A DNA stretch of 64,000 nucleotides from Diphasiastrum complanatum (lineage: Eukaryota; Streptophyta; Lycopodiopsida; Lycopodiales; Lycopodiaceae). Position numbers and translations under genes: made by a program. Of this stretch, positions 10,981-22,093 are shown piece after piece. The notes beneath the pieces are model-generated. The model was not told where the DNA came from. It saw only the letters and a list, made by a program, of their open reading frames with translations, and made no database searches. Position 1 is the first letter of the stretch; the number at the start of each line of letters is the position of its first letter. The DNA is taken from positions 71,713,617 to 71,777,616 of the forward strand of contig CM055095.1 of the NCBI GenBank assembly GCA_029204225.1. Reading direction: 5' to 3'.

Positions 10981-11579
10981 GGGAGAGCAGAAGCAGGAGT
11001 AGGAGTCGCAGCCCAATAGCATCTCAGGAAGATCCGGCCATTCAGCGTGAAGCTGAGGAGGACATGGCCCATACAGCAGCTGCACAGGAGGACCAGACTG
11101 AGCAGCAACAGCAAGAAGACCAGCAGCAGCAGCAGGACCAGCAGCAGCAGCAGCCACCATGACAAAAAATCCCTTCACCTACGGCAACTGAGCGGGAGGA
11201 AACAATGAAGTTCCTAGATGAGGAGCTTGCGGCATTGGGTGAGTTGCCGGTTCTGAATGATTCTTTCTTCGACCCATCATTTCCACCAGCAATGGGCATG
11301 GACACAACAAATTTAGGCATATCGGGGGACACCACACCCAGTGTGTCACCTCCAAGTCACGGCCCGGTGATGGGTCTGATGATGTCATTGCTAGTGGGTG
11401 GTTCTAATGATGGCACCCCGATGTCGCACACAACAAGGATGAAGCAGAAGACGACCCATAGATGGTCAGAGAGAGGAGCACACGAGCGAAAGAGAAAGAA
11501 TCCTCGCAAGGCAGGCTCTACGCCTTTGTACTTCACGTCAGCAGTTTTCCCTTCGAGTACCTCGAATGGCCTCGTTTGA
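10976..11579 (+). pseudogene. Unrecognised low-complexity ORF (RS-like, Gln-rich, acidic, then basic)
   Basis: Leaving the GA array in one frame, the plus strand encodes ESRSRSRSRSPIASQED, an acidic stretch, a long Gln run ending at a TGA (11160-11162), and then in the same frame an open stretch from ATG 11205. That part runs through an acidic, hydrophobic segment (MKFLDEELAALGELPVL), a Pro/Ser/Met-rich middle and a basic cluster (SERGAHERKRKNPRK) to a stop at 11577. The composition suggests a disordered nuclear regulatory protein or a transposon accessory ORF, but nothing is specific. The same DNA on the minus strand is also open in part (poly-Leu/Ala) as a consequence of the CAG repeats. 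Confidence 0.3.
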
Positions 11580-11602
11580 ACTGGTGGTGGTTGAAGCATT
11601 TT

Positions 11603-12411
11603 CAATTGGCAAAGCACTCTTGCTCGGTGGTGTCCGTGTCATCCCCGATCATCTTCTCATACGTGTCGTCAGGCTGGGTGTGGTCGAAAGTGGAACTGCC
11701 ATTCTGCAAATTTATCAATGTTGCCAGCATCTCATCTTCTCGCAAGCCGAGAATATGTTGCAAGTCATGCATGAACACATACTCCTACCCATCAATGATG
11801 ACTGGAGCAAGGCCATGGATTCGAAGCACGACATCATTGGACTCATCTATGTCTTCTAGCTCCGCTGATGTGGATGCACATGTTGCCTCTTGCGTAGCCA
11901 AGACTGCTTCGTGCTCCGCAGATAAATCTTTCTCTTCAACCGGGTCGTGCATCTCGTTCACTAGCTCACTAGGATTGTGTTTTTTGCTGGCCACAGTCGT
12001 TGGAAACTCATTAAGCAAAAAAATAACAGTAATCTCATCGGATAGAAACTTCTTTCCTACACTTTCAAGATCAAAAATTTTCAGCTGATCCTTGGTCAGC
12101 TCCAAGTAATGATTGTTACCCAAGTAACTAATAAATTTGTTGAGATGAGCAATAAAGGGTCTATCTCCTTTCCATATATAAGTAAGCAAGTTATATGGAA
12201 TCCACATGATAGTTGAGCCGGGAATTTGTATGGCATAAGGCTTCAAAGTTTCATCTATATACTCACTCACATACGTGAATGCATCCGTATTAGCCCGTAG
12301 AGTGGCAAGCATGTCTATTCTACTGGTAAACATACAATAAATACGATCTAACTGATCTAAAAACTATGTGGGGGCTAGCAGATTGGCCAGCTCTATTTTA
12401 GAGGACGACAT
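11603..12411 (-). pseudogene. Unrecognised ORF with in-frame stops, part of the 11.6-15.4 kb gene set
   Basis: The frame opens at ATG 12411 (MSSSKIELANLLAPT), is interrupted by TAG near 12366, then runs 182 codons. These include DMLATLRANTDAF, YAIQIPGSTIMWIPYNLLTY and a YLGNNHYLELTKDQLKIFDL segment, then an acidic Ser/Glu-rich linker (EEKDLSAEHEAV..ELEDIDESND). After a TAG at 11785 the same frame continues (EYVFMHDLQHILGLREDEML..) to a TGA near 11605. The sustained frame across two stops suggests a formerly single protein of about 270 residues. No family is recognised. It lies just downstream of, and on the same strand as, the 15.4-12.7 kb gene. Confidence 0.4.
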
Positions 12412-12658
12412 TGTTATGCAACTAAGAACGCTAATTGACCAGCAAACTAGTAGTCTAATTGAACAAGACAAGCTAAATTACGAGGAAAGAAATTTCAACA
12501 AAGCAAGAAGTGACAACAAAATGAAAACCCCCACTCTTATATAGAGGGACGTGTTTCCAAAAATAGATATTAGCAATTTCTATTTATAGCAACAATCCAA
12601 TTCGTCAGTAATATTTATCACAAAGGAATATTCAAATTACAATTCAACATAAATTGCT

Positions 12659-15361
12659 CTATTCCATCTCATCAATTTTCGTAGCTTCTCTAGCGCTGTT
12701 TTCCAAAACATTGGATGTTGGTGTCCTCGGCATCCATCTCTTTCCAACTCGGACTCTAGACATCCTCCATTCTTGATGCCTTGTTCTAGCATTAGAAGAT
12801 TGCCATGCTGTCTTTCTGACTGAATTTGAATTGGAGATCATTGAACTCAACTCTTCAGTTCTTGTGTTTTGAAAGTGTCCTCGGCCCAAAACTCCTCTGT
12901 AAAACCATTGGAATATCTCAACCAATGCATTGCTAAGACCCTTTCCTCCACCATGTCGTGAATTTTTGAAATATGCAGCCTTTGCCCTGTAATGACTATT
13001 TTCCGTGCCTTGCGTATTCCAAATAGCTAATGATCTGTAGGTTTTCATAAACCAAGATCCATGAGCATAGAAGATGTGTTGTTCATAGAAAATTTGTATT
13101 AGTTTGAATTTTTACAAATACATAAATACGAAAGTAAAAAATATGAGACACACATACCATATAGTGAGTTATGTGTGTTTCTCCCCATGCATCGATCATC
13201 AATTCAGTAAATGTTTTGACTTCTCTTGCGTATCTATCCAAATCTTCATCTGTCACAATCTTTTTGTTGATAGTTTGTGACAAAGCGTCAAATGCTTGCC
13301 AAACCTTGGCACGTGTACTTGCCATGAAAGGATCTGAGCCAATATTTGTTGTGCATTGACATATTTTCTTCTAGTACTCCCATTCAACACTGCTTTCACG
13401 TGTAGTATGATTTGACAATAGGTGTCTCGCTTTCGCACCACCCATTGAAAATTTTGCTGAAACATCTTGCGTTTTTCCACTCATCTCAACATCTTTGGTA
13501 AGACTCATGTGGCCCCCATGCAATTCCATATCGGATAAAATTATCTCTAGATTTCTAATGCTAACATCTGCTCTAAATTTGGGCTGCATGTTCCATGCGT
13601 AACAACAATGCAAAAATAATAATTTGTCCAGTATTCGTAATTCACCATGCATTGTGCAAAAATGGACTCTTTCGAGAGGAATGTTCAACACAGGACTCCA
13701 AGCTTTTTCTAGATTGTGCCTATTTGGTGCAAGATATTGGTTGCAATTCAAAATACTTTTGTTCCGCCCAGATTCAAACATAAAATTCTTTGCATTTGCA
13801 TTGAGACCACAACTGTACATGCATTTCAAAGTCTTCAAATCAGCAGCTAGGTGCCATTCTACAACGAAGCTTTCTCCTTCAACATTGAGCAATTTGCCTT
13901 CATTTTGTGCATGTATTATCTTAGATATACTACATTTTTCAAATAGCCACTCCAGTATGTTGTGAGACTCCTTAGGAACTTCAAATGCAACTATCCACCA
14001 TATGTGATTTTCGGATTGCACGCTAAATTCTTTACAATAACTTCCGCCAAACTGTTGCAATTCACAATTCATCAAGGTGATTGTGACACGTTCAAGTTTA
14101 CGCCCTTTTACGATTTTTGCTTCGTCCAACTTAATAACAAATATAACTTTACCTCCGCAATCTGTAAAACAAAAATTTCATTATGAAAACATATTAGTTG
14201 AAGAAAAGCACCATTTGTTCTAACTTCGTAATGTCGGATCATCATCGCTTGGACCTTTTCCAGATCTAAGAATATATTATTTCCTTGATGATAATGAAAA
14301 CATGTCGGAGATCCTTTCTTCTTATTGGGTACTGTAAAAGAATCCTCAATATGTTGAAACTCTCCTAATTCAGAGGGCAAAATCGAATTGGATTCTCGTT
14401 TTGGCGGATTCAACAAGTTTATAAGTAGGTATTATTTGATGGCATTTTAACCCATTTTTGTCAGAGCGTTTCATATACTTTTTCAAAGCTCTATACCCCT
14501 TGCGACTCACACCTCCTTGGTCACATGCGTACACCATCTCTTTAACATTTGGATTTGGCTTGAACTTGTCAACTAGCTTTTTTGCAATTCTCAGGCGAAT
14601 TGAATCACTTGTTTCATCTTCCACAATCTTAATCAAATCTTTACCCTTCAAAAAATGTTTCATATATTTTTCGGCAATAAAATCTTTTCCAACCGTCTTT
14701 TTCAAGAACTCTTTTGTGTCCCTCATACGTCTTTTACTGGCACCACCACCTGGTGCCAAAGCTTCTAATTTGGGTCTCTTAGTGTTTTCATTTTGTGCTT
14801 GCTAATCCATCAAGACTCTACACTTTCGTTGTAAGCCATATATTGTCTCTGAAATATACTGATTGAATATTGCAATTCTTCAATTTTTGCGACAGAACTG
14901 GCAAGCTCTATTTTCAAACCATTTGTCTCCTGCTCCAATTTCATTTTTATTCCATGCAATGACTTTAAATTGTCATTCATACTCAAGATATGAATGTTTT
15001 CCGTATTTGCCAATGTCTCAGCTTGGATTCTTCGAGAATCCATTGCTTGACAATAGCCAAGCAGTCCATTCCGACCATCCCCAACGAACCTTAACAAACT
15101 ATGTACATCAAAAAATTTAGGAGGAGCATCTACCAGTGGATTACGAGGGTATAAATCACCTCTTACCCATAGGTCAATATGTTTTTTGCCTTCTAATCTC
15201 CAACAATGCATGTCATACGGATTTAAGTTATACCCCATGCAGCTTTGGTGGTCGCATAATCCTTCTCTAACTTCACATGTAAGTGATACTTGGTTGTCAT
15301 TTTGAAGATGTCGAATTTCCCAAAAGAATCTATGTAGAACTTCACAATATACCTTAATCAA
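12659..15361 (-). pseudogene. Large spliced, decayed gene of an unclassified, probably mobile-element-associated family
   Basis: Blocks in minus-strand order: 15361-14810 (HCWRLEGKKHIDLW.., then a coiled coil about residues 115-170); a TAG and frame change; 14786-14400, a basic domain (GGGASKRRMRDTKEFLKK..) ending in IIPTYKLVESAKTRI; a frame change; to 14212; a 50-bp intron (14211-14162, GTGC..ACAG) that joins VRTN to DCGGKVIFVIK without breaking sense; 14161-13371 with a Cys/His-rich stretch (VHFCTMHGELRILDKLL); 13325-13157; then a last block 13079-12659 containing AIWNTQGTENSHYRAKAAYFK. The order of an HxC..LHxxLR-like motif followed by a G-E-N-type motif before a basic tail recalls a repeated uncharacterised protein family I have seen in cnidarian, lancelet and fungal genomes; that is recollection, not proof. 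The junction before the last block has a good GT donor (13156) but no AG acceptor, consistent with loss of function. Confidence 0.45.
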
Positions 15362-16350
15362 ATGGTGTCAAAGTTCAATGTGATATAACCATGATATAAG
15401 CTTTATTAGGCATATACTAGTTTCCATCCCTAGGGTCCTATTGTAGTTAGGACAATGAAAGGTCGTCCTATACTAACCCTACTCTAGTTGTAATTTGTAA
15501 CTTACCTATTAGTTGCCTATTATAGTCTATGCAAATAACCTACAATAGTCTTTGAAAATGAGACCTACATTTAGGCCTTAACTCTTGCTCACCTTGTATG
15601 GTAACCCAAGGTAAAGGTGCCACGTAGGATTGATTAGCACTAAATTAATTATGACTAGAAAACTTGTTTAGGCAAGGAAGAGGCCCTTTTGAGTCCAAAA
15701 AGGGCCCTAATGCAGTTAGACAAAGCGATAAGAGAGTCAGATAGAAATGAAATAGCAAAGCATGCAACACTAACAAAGATCGGAACACAACAATAAGACA
15801 ATAGTCGATTTAGATTGATATGTATGAAAATACAAGTCAGATGGATGTTATGAGCACAAGACAATTGCGGGCGAAACCACGTGCTCATAAAGCTAACTAT
15901 GTTCTGTAAAAGCTATGAGCTTATTATTGACAATCAATCTGAAAGAAAGAATCGATGCATGAAAGCATCTACTGTGTCTTTCTCTAATGATCTTGATATG
16001 ATCATTGCATATAGTTGATTAAAATTGTTATCTCTATATAAAATTTACAATTGTGTAGATGTATGTACACAAAGGTGGCGTGGAGCCGTTGCACCGTCTG
16101 GAGTAGATCATGGCAGCTATCGTCATTGTCCAAGTACTTGCACAGTACAAAAAGTGGGCATGAGAAGGCTTTTACTATTCCGAGTTGAGCGCATCACTGG
16201 CGATAATTGATAAAGTCGATAAGTTGGTTGCCACTTGTCTTCAATAATAGAGCATTTCTGCAGACTGTGCGACAATGCATGTAAAACTGTAACAATATGA
16301 ATGAAACTATATTAACGTGGGATTTAGGAGAGTAGAGAAATAAATCCAAC
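15362..16350. other. LTR-like, gene-free interval
   Basis: No coding frame is convincing. The stretch around 15640-15960 (the GGCCC hairpin, then GAGCACAAGACAATTGCGG, ATGTTCTGTAAAAGCTATGAGCTTATT) shares phrases and order with 60750-61000 (AAGCACAAGACAATTGCAG, GTTCTGTAATGGCT, ATAGCTTATT), which lies in a decayed Gypsy LTR region. I therefore read it as LTR or leader sequence of an old element. Confidence 0.4.
15677..15711. repeat. GGGCCC hairpin motif, right copy (inverted relative to 8455)
   Basis: GAAGAGGCCCTTTTGAGTCC followed by AAAAAGGGCCCTAAT: the reverse complement of the left copy apart from one T and one A missing. The 15-20 bp beyond it also show scattered similarity (ATTAGCACTAA against ATTAACACTAA), as expected for two related LTRs. 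Confidence 0.8.
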
Positions 16351-16861
16351 ACTGCCTGCAGACAGAAACATCATCGACTGCAATTGGATCTTGAAGATCA
16401 AATACAAAGCAGATGGCAACATCGATAGAAGAAAAGCTCAACTCGTGGCGAGAGGGTTCTCACAAACTCCCAATGTTGACTACTTTGAAACCTTTAGCCC
16501 GATGGTCAAACATACTTCTATTCGACTGCTACTATCATATGATGTTGCACCAATCTTGAGGTACACCAGATGGATCTAAAAACAACATTCATTAATGAAG
16601 TTATCGAAGAGGACATCTACATGGTCGACAGCAAGCCAGAAGGCTATGTCCTAAATGGTCAAGAAGACCAAATATACAAACTCCATAAAGCCTTGTATAG
16701 TCTGAAGCAATCTTCCAAAGTCTAGTTCCATCGAATCAACACACATTTCTGTAGAGCTTGGTTCAAATCAATCACGGATTTGAACCAAGATCTGCATACT
16801 ATATTGCTTGTTTCAAGGTTGTCCGTCAATTCTTTGTCATCATCATGTTATACGTAGATGA
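16350..16861 (+). pseudogene. Copia reverse transcriptase fragment (family 2), cut at the YVDD box
   Basis: Begins with the RT N-terminal motif (IIDCNWILKIKYKADGNI.. KAQLVARGFSQ.. FETFSPMVKHTSIRLLLS), passes through frameshifts and stops (EGYVLNGQEDQIYKLHKALY in another frame), and ends at LYVDD, the polymerase active-site box. Immediately after the box the sequence becomes the LTR of another element. RNase H is absent. Confidence 0.75.
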
Positions 16862-17662
16862 TGTCAGAAATGGTGAACTCCTGCAACTTTGCCGTGACGC
16901 AAAAGTCAACGTGCCTTGACTCGAAGGTCGAACGATTTGCGAAGATCAAACAATTCACGAAAGTCAACGTGTCTCAAGGACAAACGAGTGATGAACGATT
17001 CGCGAACCATTCGCGAAAATCAAACATGCCTCCAGGACCGCAAAAACTGCAAAGCGATGCAAAACGAAAAGAAACAAAAGAAACGAAAGGAAACAAAAGA
17101 AACGAAAGGGAATCTTTCACGCTGCCAACTGGCAGTTCAACGGGCTTGGAGTCTTAAACTTCACGCCTAGCTGAAACGGGTAGCAACAACGGAGAGTAAC
17201 TGATTAGTTGATTAACATTAACTACTCTTGTAATTCTCTGTTTAGCTATCTTGTAAACTCCACACAGTGGAGATAAAAACTATTCTTCTGGATCATAATA
17301 GATACAGAGAGTGTGTGTGAGTAGGGCAAAAAAGAAAAAGACTAGAAATGAAACAGTTGTGCATGAAAGTCTGCCAACGAGTAGAACACAACGAAAGAGC
17401 AGAGCGTCAGGCCGCCAACGAGCGAGACACTAACCATCTCGCTCTAAAAATTAAACTGATAATTGATTGCTCTATTTTTGTGCATCTCCTTGTCTACCAC
17501 GGTCTTAATTACTAGAATGAAATCCGTTCTGTGATGTGTAGTCGCGTGTCTAGGTTCCTGTGATGTGTAGTCGCGTGTCTAGGTTTCTATGAGCTTTCCG
17601 CACAAAAAAAAATTCAAAGAATCAAAATCGTTCATGACAATGAAACAAAACCGTTCGCGACA
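16862..17662 (+). repeat. 5' LTR of family-2 Copia (801 bp)
   Basis: Starts TGTCAGAAATGGTGAACTCC and ends TTCGCGACA right before the Met primer site. The first 430 bp match the 3' copy at 21556 closely (CGTGCCTTGACTCGAAGGTC, CATGCCTCCAGGAC, CTCCACACAGTGGAGAT). A 24-bp phrase (TGTGATGTGTAGTCGCGTGTCTAG) is tandemly doubled near 17530-17585. Confidence 0.85.
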
Positions 17663-17674
17663 TGGTATCAGAGC
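17663..17674 (+). other. Met-tRNA primer binding site of family-2 Copia
   Basis: TGGTATCAGAGC directly abuts the LTR end, the standard initiator-Met site of Copia elements. Confidence 0.9.
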
Positions 17675-17726
17675 TGACAGGTTATCTCTACTGATATCTA
17701 AGTAGTCATTTTCTAGACAACACAAT

Positions 17727-20700
17727 ATGGCTACAATGATCTAGACAAGAGTAGCAATCAGTCTTGATGGCGCAAATTATAGGATATGAAAATTCAAAAA
17801 CACTGCTAAAGGGCGAAGGCATCTGGTCGGTGACTGAACTCTCAGAGGTGTAGCCTCCAGAGGGACAACCCGAGGAGAGCTGAATGGATTAGAAAGGATG
17901 AGCGTGCAATGGCGATCATCATTTTGTCCATCAATGAAGACCTACTCATGCAGATTGAAGACTGCGAAAACAGCCATGCAGCATGGGAAAGATTGAAACA
18001 GAAGTACGAAGTGAGGACTACAGCTTCAGTGATGCATTTTCACAATTAGCTACAATCCATATGATGGGATGACAACCAGTTAGATCGGCACATTGAGAAG
18101 ATCATAACGATCTTCGCTCAACTCGCTGCATTAGGACAGGAGCACCACAACAGTTGATGTACTTCATGAAGTCTCTGCCAACGTCCTATCAACCGTTGAG
18201 AATGCTCATACTGAGTCTACCAGATATGACATTCGACAAAGCAATCAGTCTTGTCGTTGATATGAGACTGATGAGGGACAAACGAGAAGGAAGCAGTGAT
18301 CAAGAGAAGGCCCTCTTCACGAAAGGAAGGAAGAAAAACAAGAACAAATCCAGATTCGAGAAGACAAAGTCCTTGAATCAACAATCTTCTTCATGTAATC
18401 ACTGTCACAAACCAGGCCATACAACCAACAAATGTTGGTTCAATCCAGCAATACCTTGCATGCACTACAAGAAGAAGAGGCACTCTTCATATGATTGCAG
18501 ATTCAACCCAAAAAGAAAGAACAAGCCTGAAAAAGCAAATGATGCAGAGTCATCCAAGGATGCTGATAGAGGTGATGAAGCCTTCACAATACTTGATGAA
18601 GCTTCAACGAGCTACACTGAACAATACTACGATGTAGTCATTGATTCAGGAGCAACATCACACATCACTTGCAAAAAAAAAATCCTGATCGATTTCAGAG
18701 AACTCAAAAATAACAGAGCAGTGATTCTAGGTGATGGGAGCAAATACGATGTCAAAGACATCGGGACTCTACAACTATGAACACTGTCAGGTCAAGTAGA
18801 GCTGCCAGGAGAACTCTACGTGCCTTCACTAAGAAAAGATCTATTATCAGTCCCCAAGATGGCAGATCTTGGCATTCGAGTTTTGTTCAACGGCAACAGA
18901 TGTCGCATGATCGAGAAAAATACAAACAAATTGCTGGCGGTTGGATGCAGAGAAGGAAATCTCTACCAAGCCAAGATAATCAGCAACTCTGATAGCATAT
19001 TAAATGCATCAGAAAATGAAGATCGACTCTGGCATAGAAGAATGTATCATCTGAACATGAAGATCCTGTATGACATGTGTAAGAAAGACATAGTCACAAG
19101 TCTTAAGATATCAAGACCCGATACTGAGTTTTGCGAAGCCTATTAGAAAGGCAAACAGGATTGAAATCCATTCACACATGAGGAAAAAAGAGCCAAGGAA
19201 GTTCTTGAGCTCGTCCACTCATGTTTGTGGACCAATGAAAATGAATTCACTCTCAAGATCGAGGTACTTCTTGACATTCATAGATGACTACAGCCGGATG
19301 ACTACGATTTACTACTTAAAGAAGAAATCTGAAGTATTTGATTCCTTCAAAAAGTTCGTGGCATTTGCAGAGAGACACACCTCAAAGAAGATATAGACCA
19401 TCAGATCTGACAATGGAGGTAAATACAAGAGCAAAGAATTTTCAAAATTCTGCCAAGAACAAGGGATCGAGCATCAGTTCACTCCTGCATACACACTAGA
19501 ATATAAACAGAACGCTAGTCGAAGGAGCCAGATGCATGATGGCACAGGCTCAATTGCCAAGTCAATTCTGGGCTGAGACAATAGCTGCAGTTGTACTTTT
19601 GCAGAACAGATCAACAACGACAGCGCCAAAAAAAATAAGACACCATACGAAATGTGGACAGGTAGAAAGCCTGATCTCTCATATGTACGTGTGTTTGGAT
19701 GTGCAGCATACAAGCATATTCCAAAAGAAAAAAGAAGCAAGCTCGATGATAAATCAGAGCAAAGGTCGGGTACTCGAACGGAACACAAGTGTACAGGCTC
19801 TACAACCCAACCACGAAAAAGGTTGTTTCGAGGAGAGATTGTAAAGTTCGATGAGTCCACATTCCCTGGACTAAAAGATGAAAGAGGCCATGAGATCTTC
19901 ACACTACTGCCAATTCATGAGGGAGATCGAGGACAGACGTCAAATCAGAATGCTGAGCAACAGACTCCAGAGCAGCAAGAAGCAGAAGATCAACCCCACG
20001 AACAAGAAACGTTTGAGCAGTCACAAAACGAACCCAAAAGGTCAACAAGACAAATAATACCTCTAGACCGTTACACTGACAATCTTTAGTGGAGCAAAGA
20101 CATGCAATTCGAGTACTACAGCTTCACTAAAGAGCCAACAACATATCAAGAAGCTATCCAGAGTCTAGAGGGAAAATTCTGGAAGTAGGCAATGTTAGAG
20201 GAGATCGAGTCAATGAGGCGAAACAAGGCATGGACACTAGAGCCACTGCCAGAAAACAGAAAGATCGTCGACTGCAAGTGGGTATATAAGAAGAAAATGA
20301 AATCAGATGGTACCATTGGCCGTTACAAAGCAAGACTTGTCATGAAGGGCTACACATAGAGATATGGTGTTGATTATTTTGACACATATTCGTCGATGGT
20401 CAAGATGACAAACATACGACTACTCCTTGCATACGCCACACAACACAATCTGGAAATTTACCAGATTGATGTGAAGACAGCCTTTCTCCACGGAGATCTA
20501 GAGAAGGAAATCTTCATGAAGCAACTTGAAAGATTTGAAGACCGAGACAATCGACAATATGTCTGTCAGTTGTAGAGATGCATCTATTGTCTAAAACAAG
20601 CATCACGAGCTTGGTATAAAAAGTTTGATAGTCTTCTGAAGTCTCTAGACTTCAATCCTACACAACGAAATGCCTCGAGCTGGAGATCAGAAGAGATCAA

Positions 20701-21548
20701 ACAAAGGGCGAAATGAACTTGAGTCAGTTTGAATATGCCAGAAAGGTGTTCAAGCAGTATCACATTTTGGACTGCAAAGAAAAGACCACAACAATGATCG
20801 CTGGTGCCAAGCTGACAAAGCAGGATTGCCCAAAACAAAAGAGGAAGAATAGAAGATGGCAAGTATACCCTACCGAAACCTAATCGGTAGTCTGATGTAC
20901 CTTACAATTTGTACTAGACCCGATCTAGCTTCTCAATTTATGCCTTAAGCCAATTCTCTTCCAATCATGGCATGGCACATTGACAAATGGCAAAACGAAT
21001 CCTACAGTATCTGAAGGGTACCCAAAATATGGGATTAACCTACAGAGCTGAAAACGAAGGAAAAGGATTCGAGCTGCATTACTATAGTGATGCAAGCTGG
21101 GCGAGCTGCAAAAATGACAGCAAGTCCATAACTGGAGGATGTACCATAGCATGCGGAGCTACAATCAGCTAGATATGCAAAAAGCAAACCTTGGTAGCTC
21201 AGTCTTCTTGCGAAGCTAAATAGTCGCAGCTTCAAAGGTGACGAACGAGGTAGTGTGGCTGCAGATGATACTGGAAGCAATCGGGATACCACAAGGAGGA
21301 CCATGCACGATGATGATGCTCAAAGTGCCATTTATCTATCCCAAGATCATGTCTTTCATTCAAAGACAAAATACATACCTCTGAAGTACCAGCATATTCG
21401 AGATTTAATCTCGAAAGAAGAGCTCCAGGTCCAGTACATAAAATCAAAAGACATGATTGTAGATCAACTCACAAAGCCACTCGACAAGCCACTCTTTGCC
21501 AAGCAAAGAAAGGCAATTGGATTAAACATGCAAAGATACAAGGTTCAA
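17727..21548 (+). pseudogene. Family-2 Copia gag-pol, full length but decayed
   Basis: ATG 17727 is followed at codon 6 by TAG (17742). Gag is recognisable (DGANYRI), with an open section 18154-18780 containing LRMLILSLPDM, a double zinc knuckle (CNHCHKPGHTTNKC and a degraded second) and protease (VVIDSGATSHI). Then come GAG-pre-integrase (RLWHRRMYHLN, near 19030), integrase pieces (YFLTFIDDYSRMTTIYYLKK near 19265; RSDNGGKYKSKEF near 19405, after a stop), RT from about 20265 (DCKWVYKKKMKSDGTIGRYKARLV, IYQIDVKTAFLHGDLEKEIFM) and RNase H with a TKPLDKPLFAKQ tail near 21470. The YVDD box is missing: about 20650-20690 jumps from LDFNPTQ to a post-YVDD segment. Many stops and shifts are present. 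An adjacent purine tract (CAAGAGAGAG) precedes the 3' LTR. Confidence 0.85.
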
Positions 21549-21555
21549 GAGAGAG

Positions 21556-21985
21556 TGTTGGAAATGGTGAACTCCTGCAACTTTGTCGCGACACGAAAGT
21601 CAACGTGCCTTGACTCGAAGGTCGAACGATTCGCAAAGATCAAACAATTCGTGAAAGTCAACATGTCTCAAGGACGAATGAGTGACAAAAAATTCGCAAA
21701 CCATTCGCAAAAATCAAACATGCCTCCAGGACTGCAAAAACCGCAAAGTGATGCAACACGAAAAGAAACGAAAGAGAATCTTTCGCGCTGCCAACTGGCA
21801 GCTCAACGGGCTTGGAGTCTTAAACTTCACGCCCAGCTGAAACGGGTAGCAACAACGGAGATTAACTGATTAGTTGATTAGTGTTAACTACTCTTGTAAT
21901 TCTCTGTTTAGCTATCTTGTAAACTCCACACAGTGGAGATAGAAACTATTCTTCTGAATCATAATAGATACATAGAGTGTGTGAG
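21556..21985 (+). repeat. 3' LTR of family-2 Copia, truncated
   Basis: Starts TGTTGGAAATGGTGAACTCC and follows the 5' LTR to GAGTAGAGCAA, then similarity stops; about 370 bp of the LTR are missing. What follows (21990-22080) is unrelated, and then the minus-strand Copia derivative begins. Confidence 0.8.
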
Positions 21986-22093
21986 AGTAGAGCAATTTGC
22001 AACACTAATTGCACACACATGGCAGCCAAAACAGAGCATCTCCCCTGTTCCAAAAAAGATACCTAGCATATGGCCTAAACTAGTTGAAATTTC

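Noticed and set aside
10845-11335. Minus-strand Leu/Ala/Cys-rich ORFs
   Set aside because: Complement of CAG-rich and GA sequence, open by composition.
19474-19902. 142-residue minus-strand ORF
   Set aside because: Antisense shadow of Copia integrase sequence.
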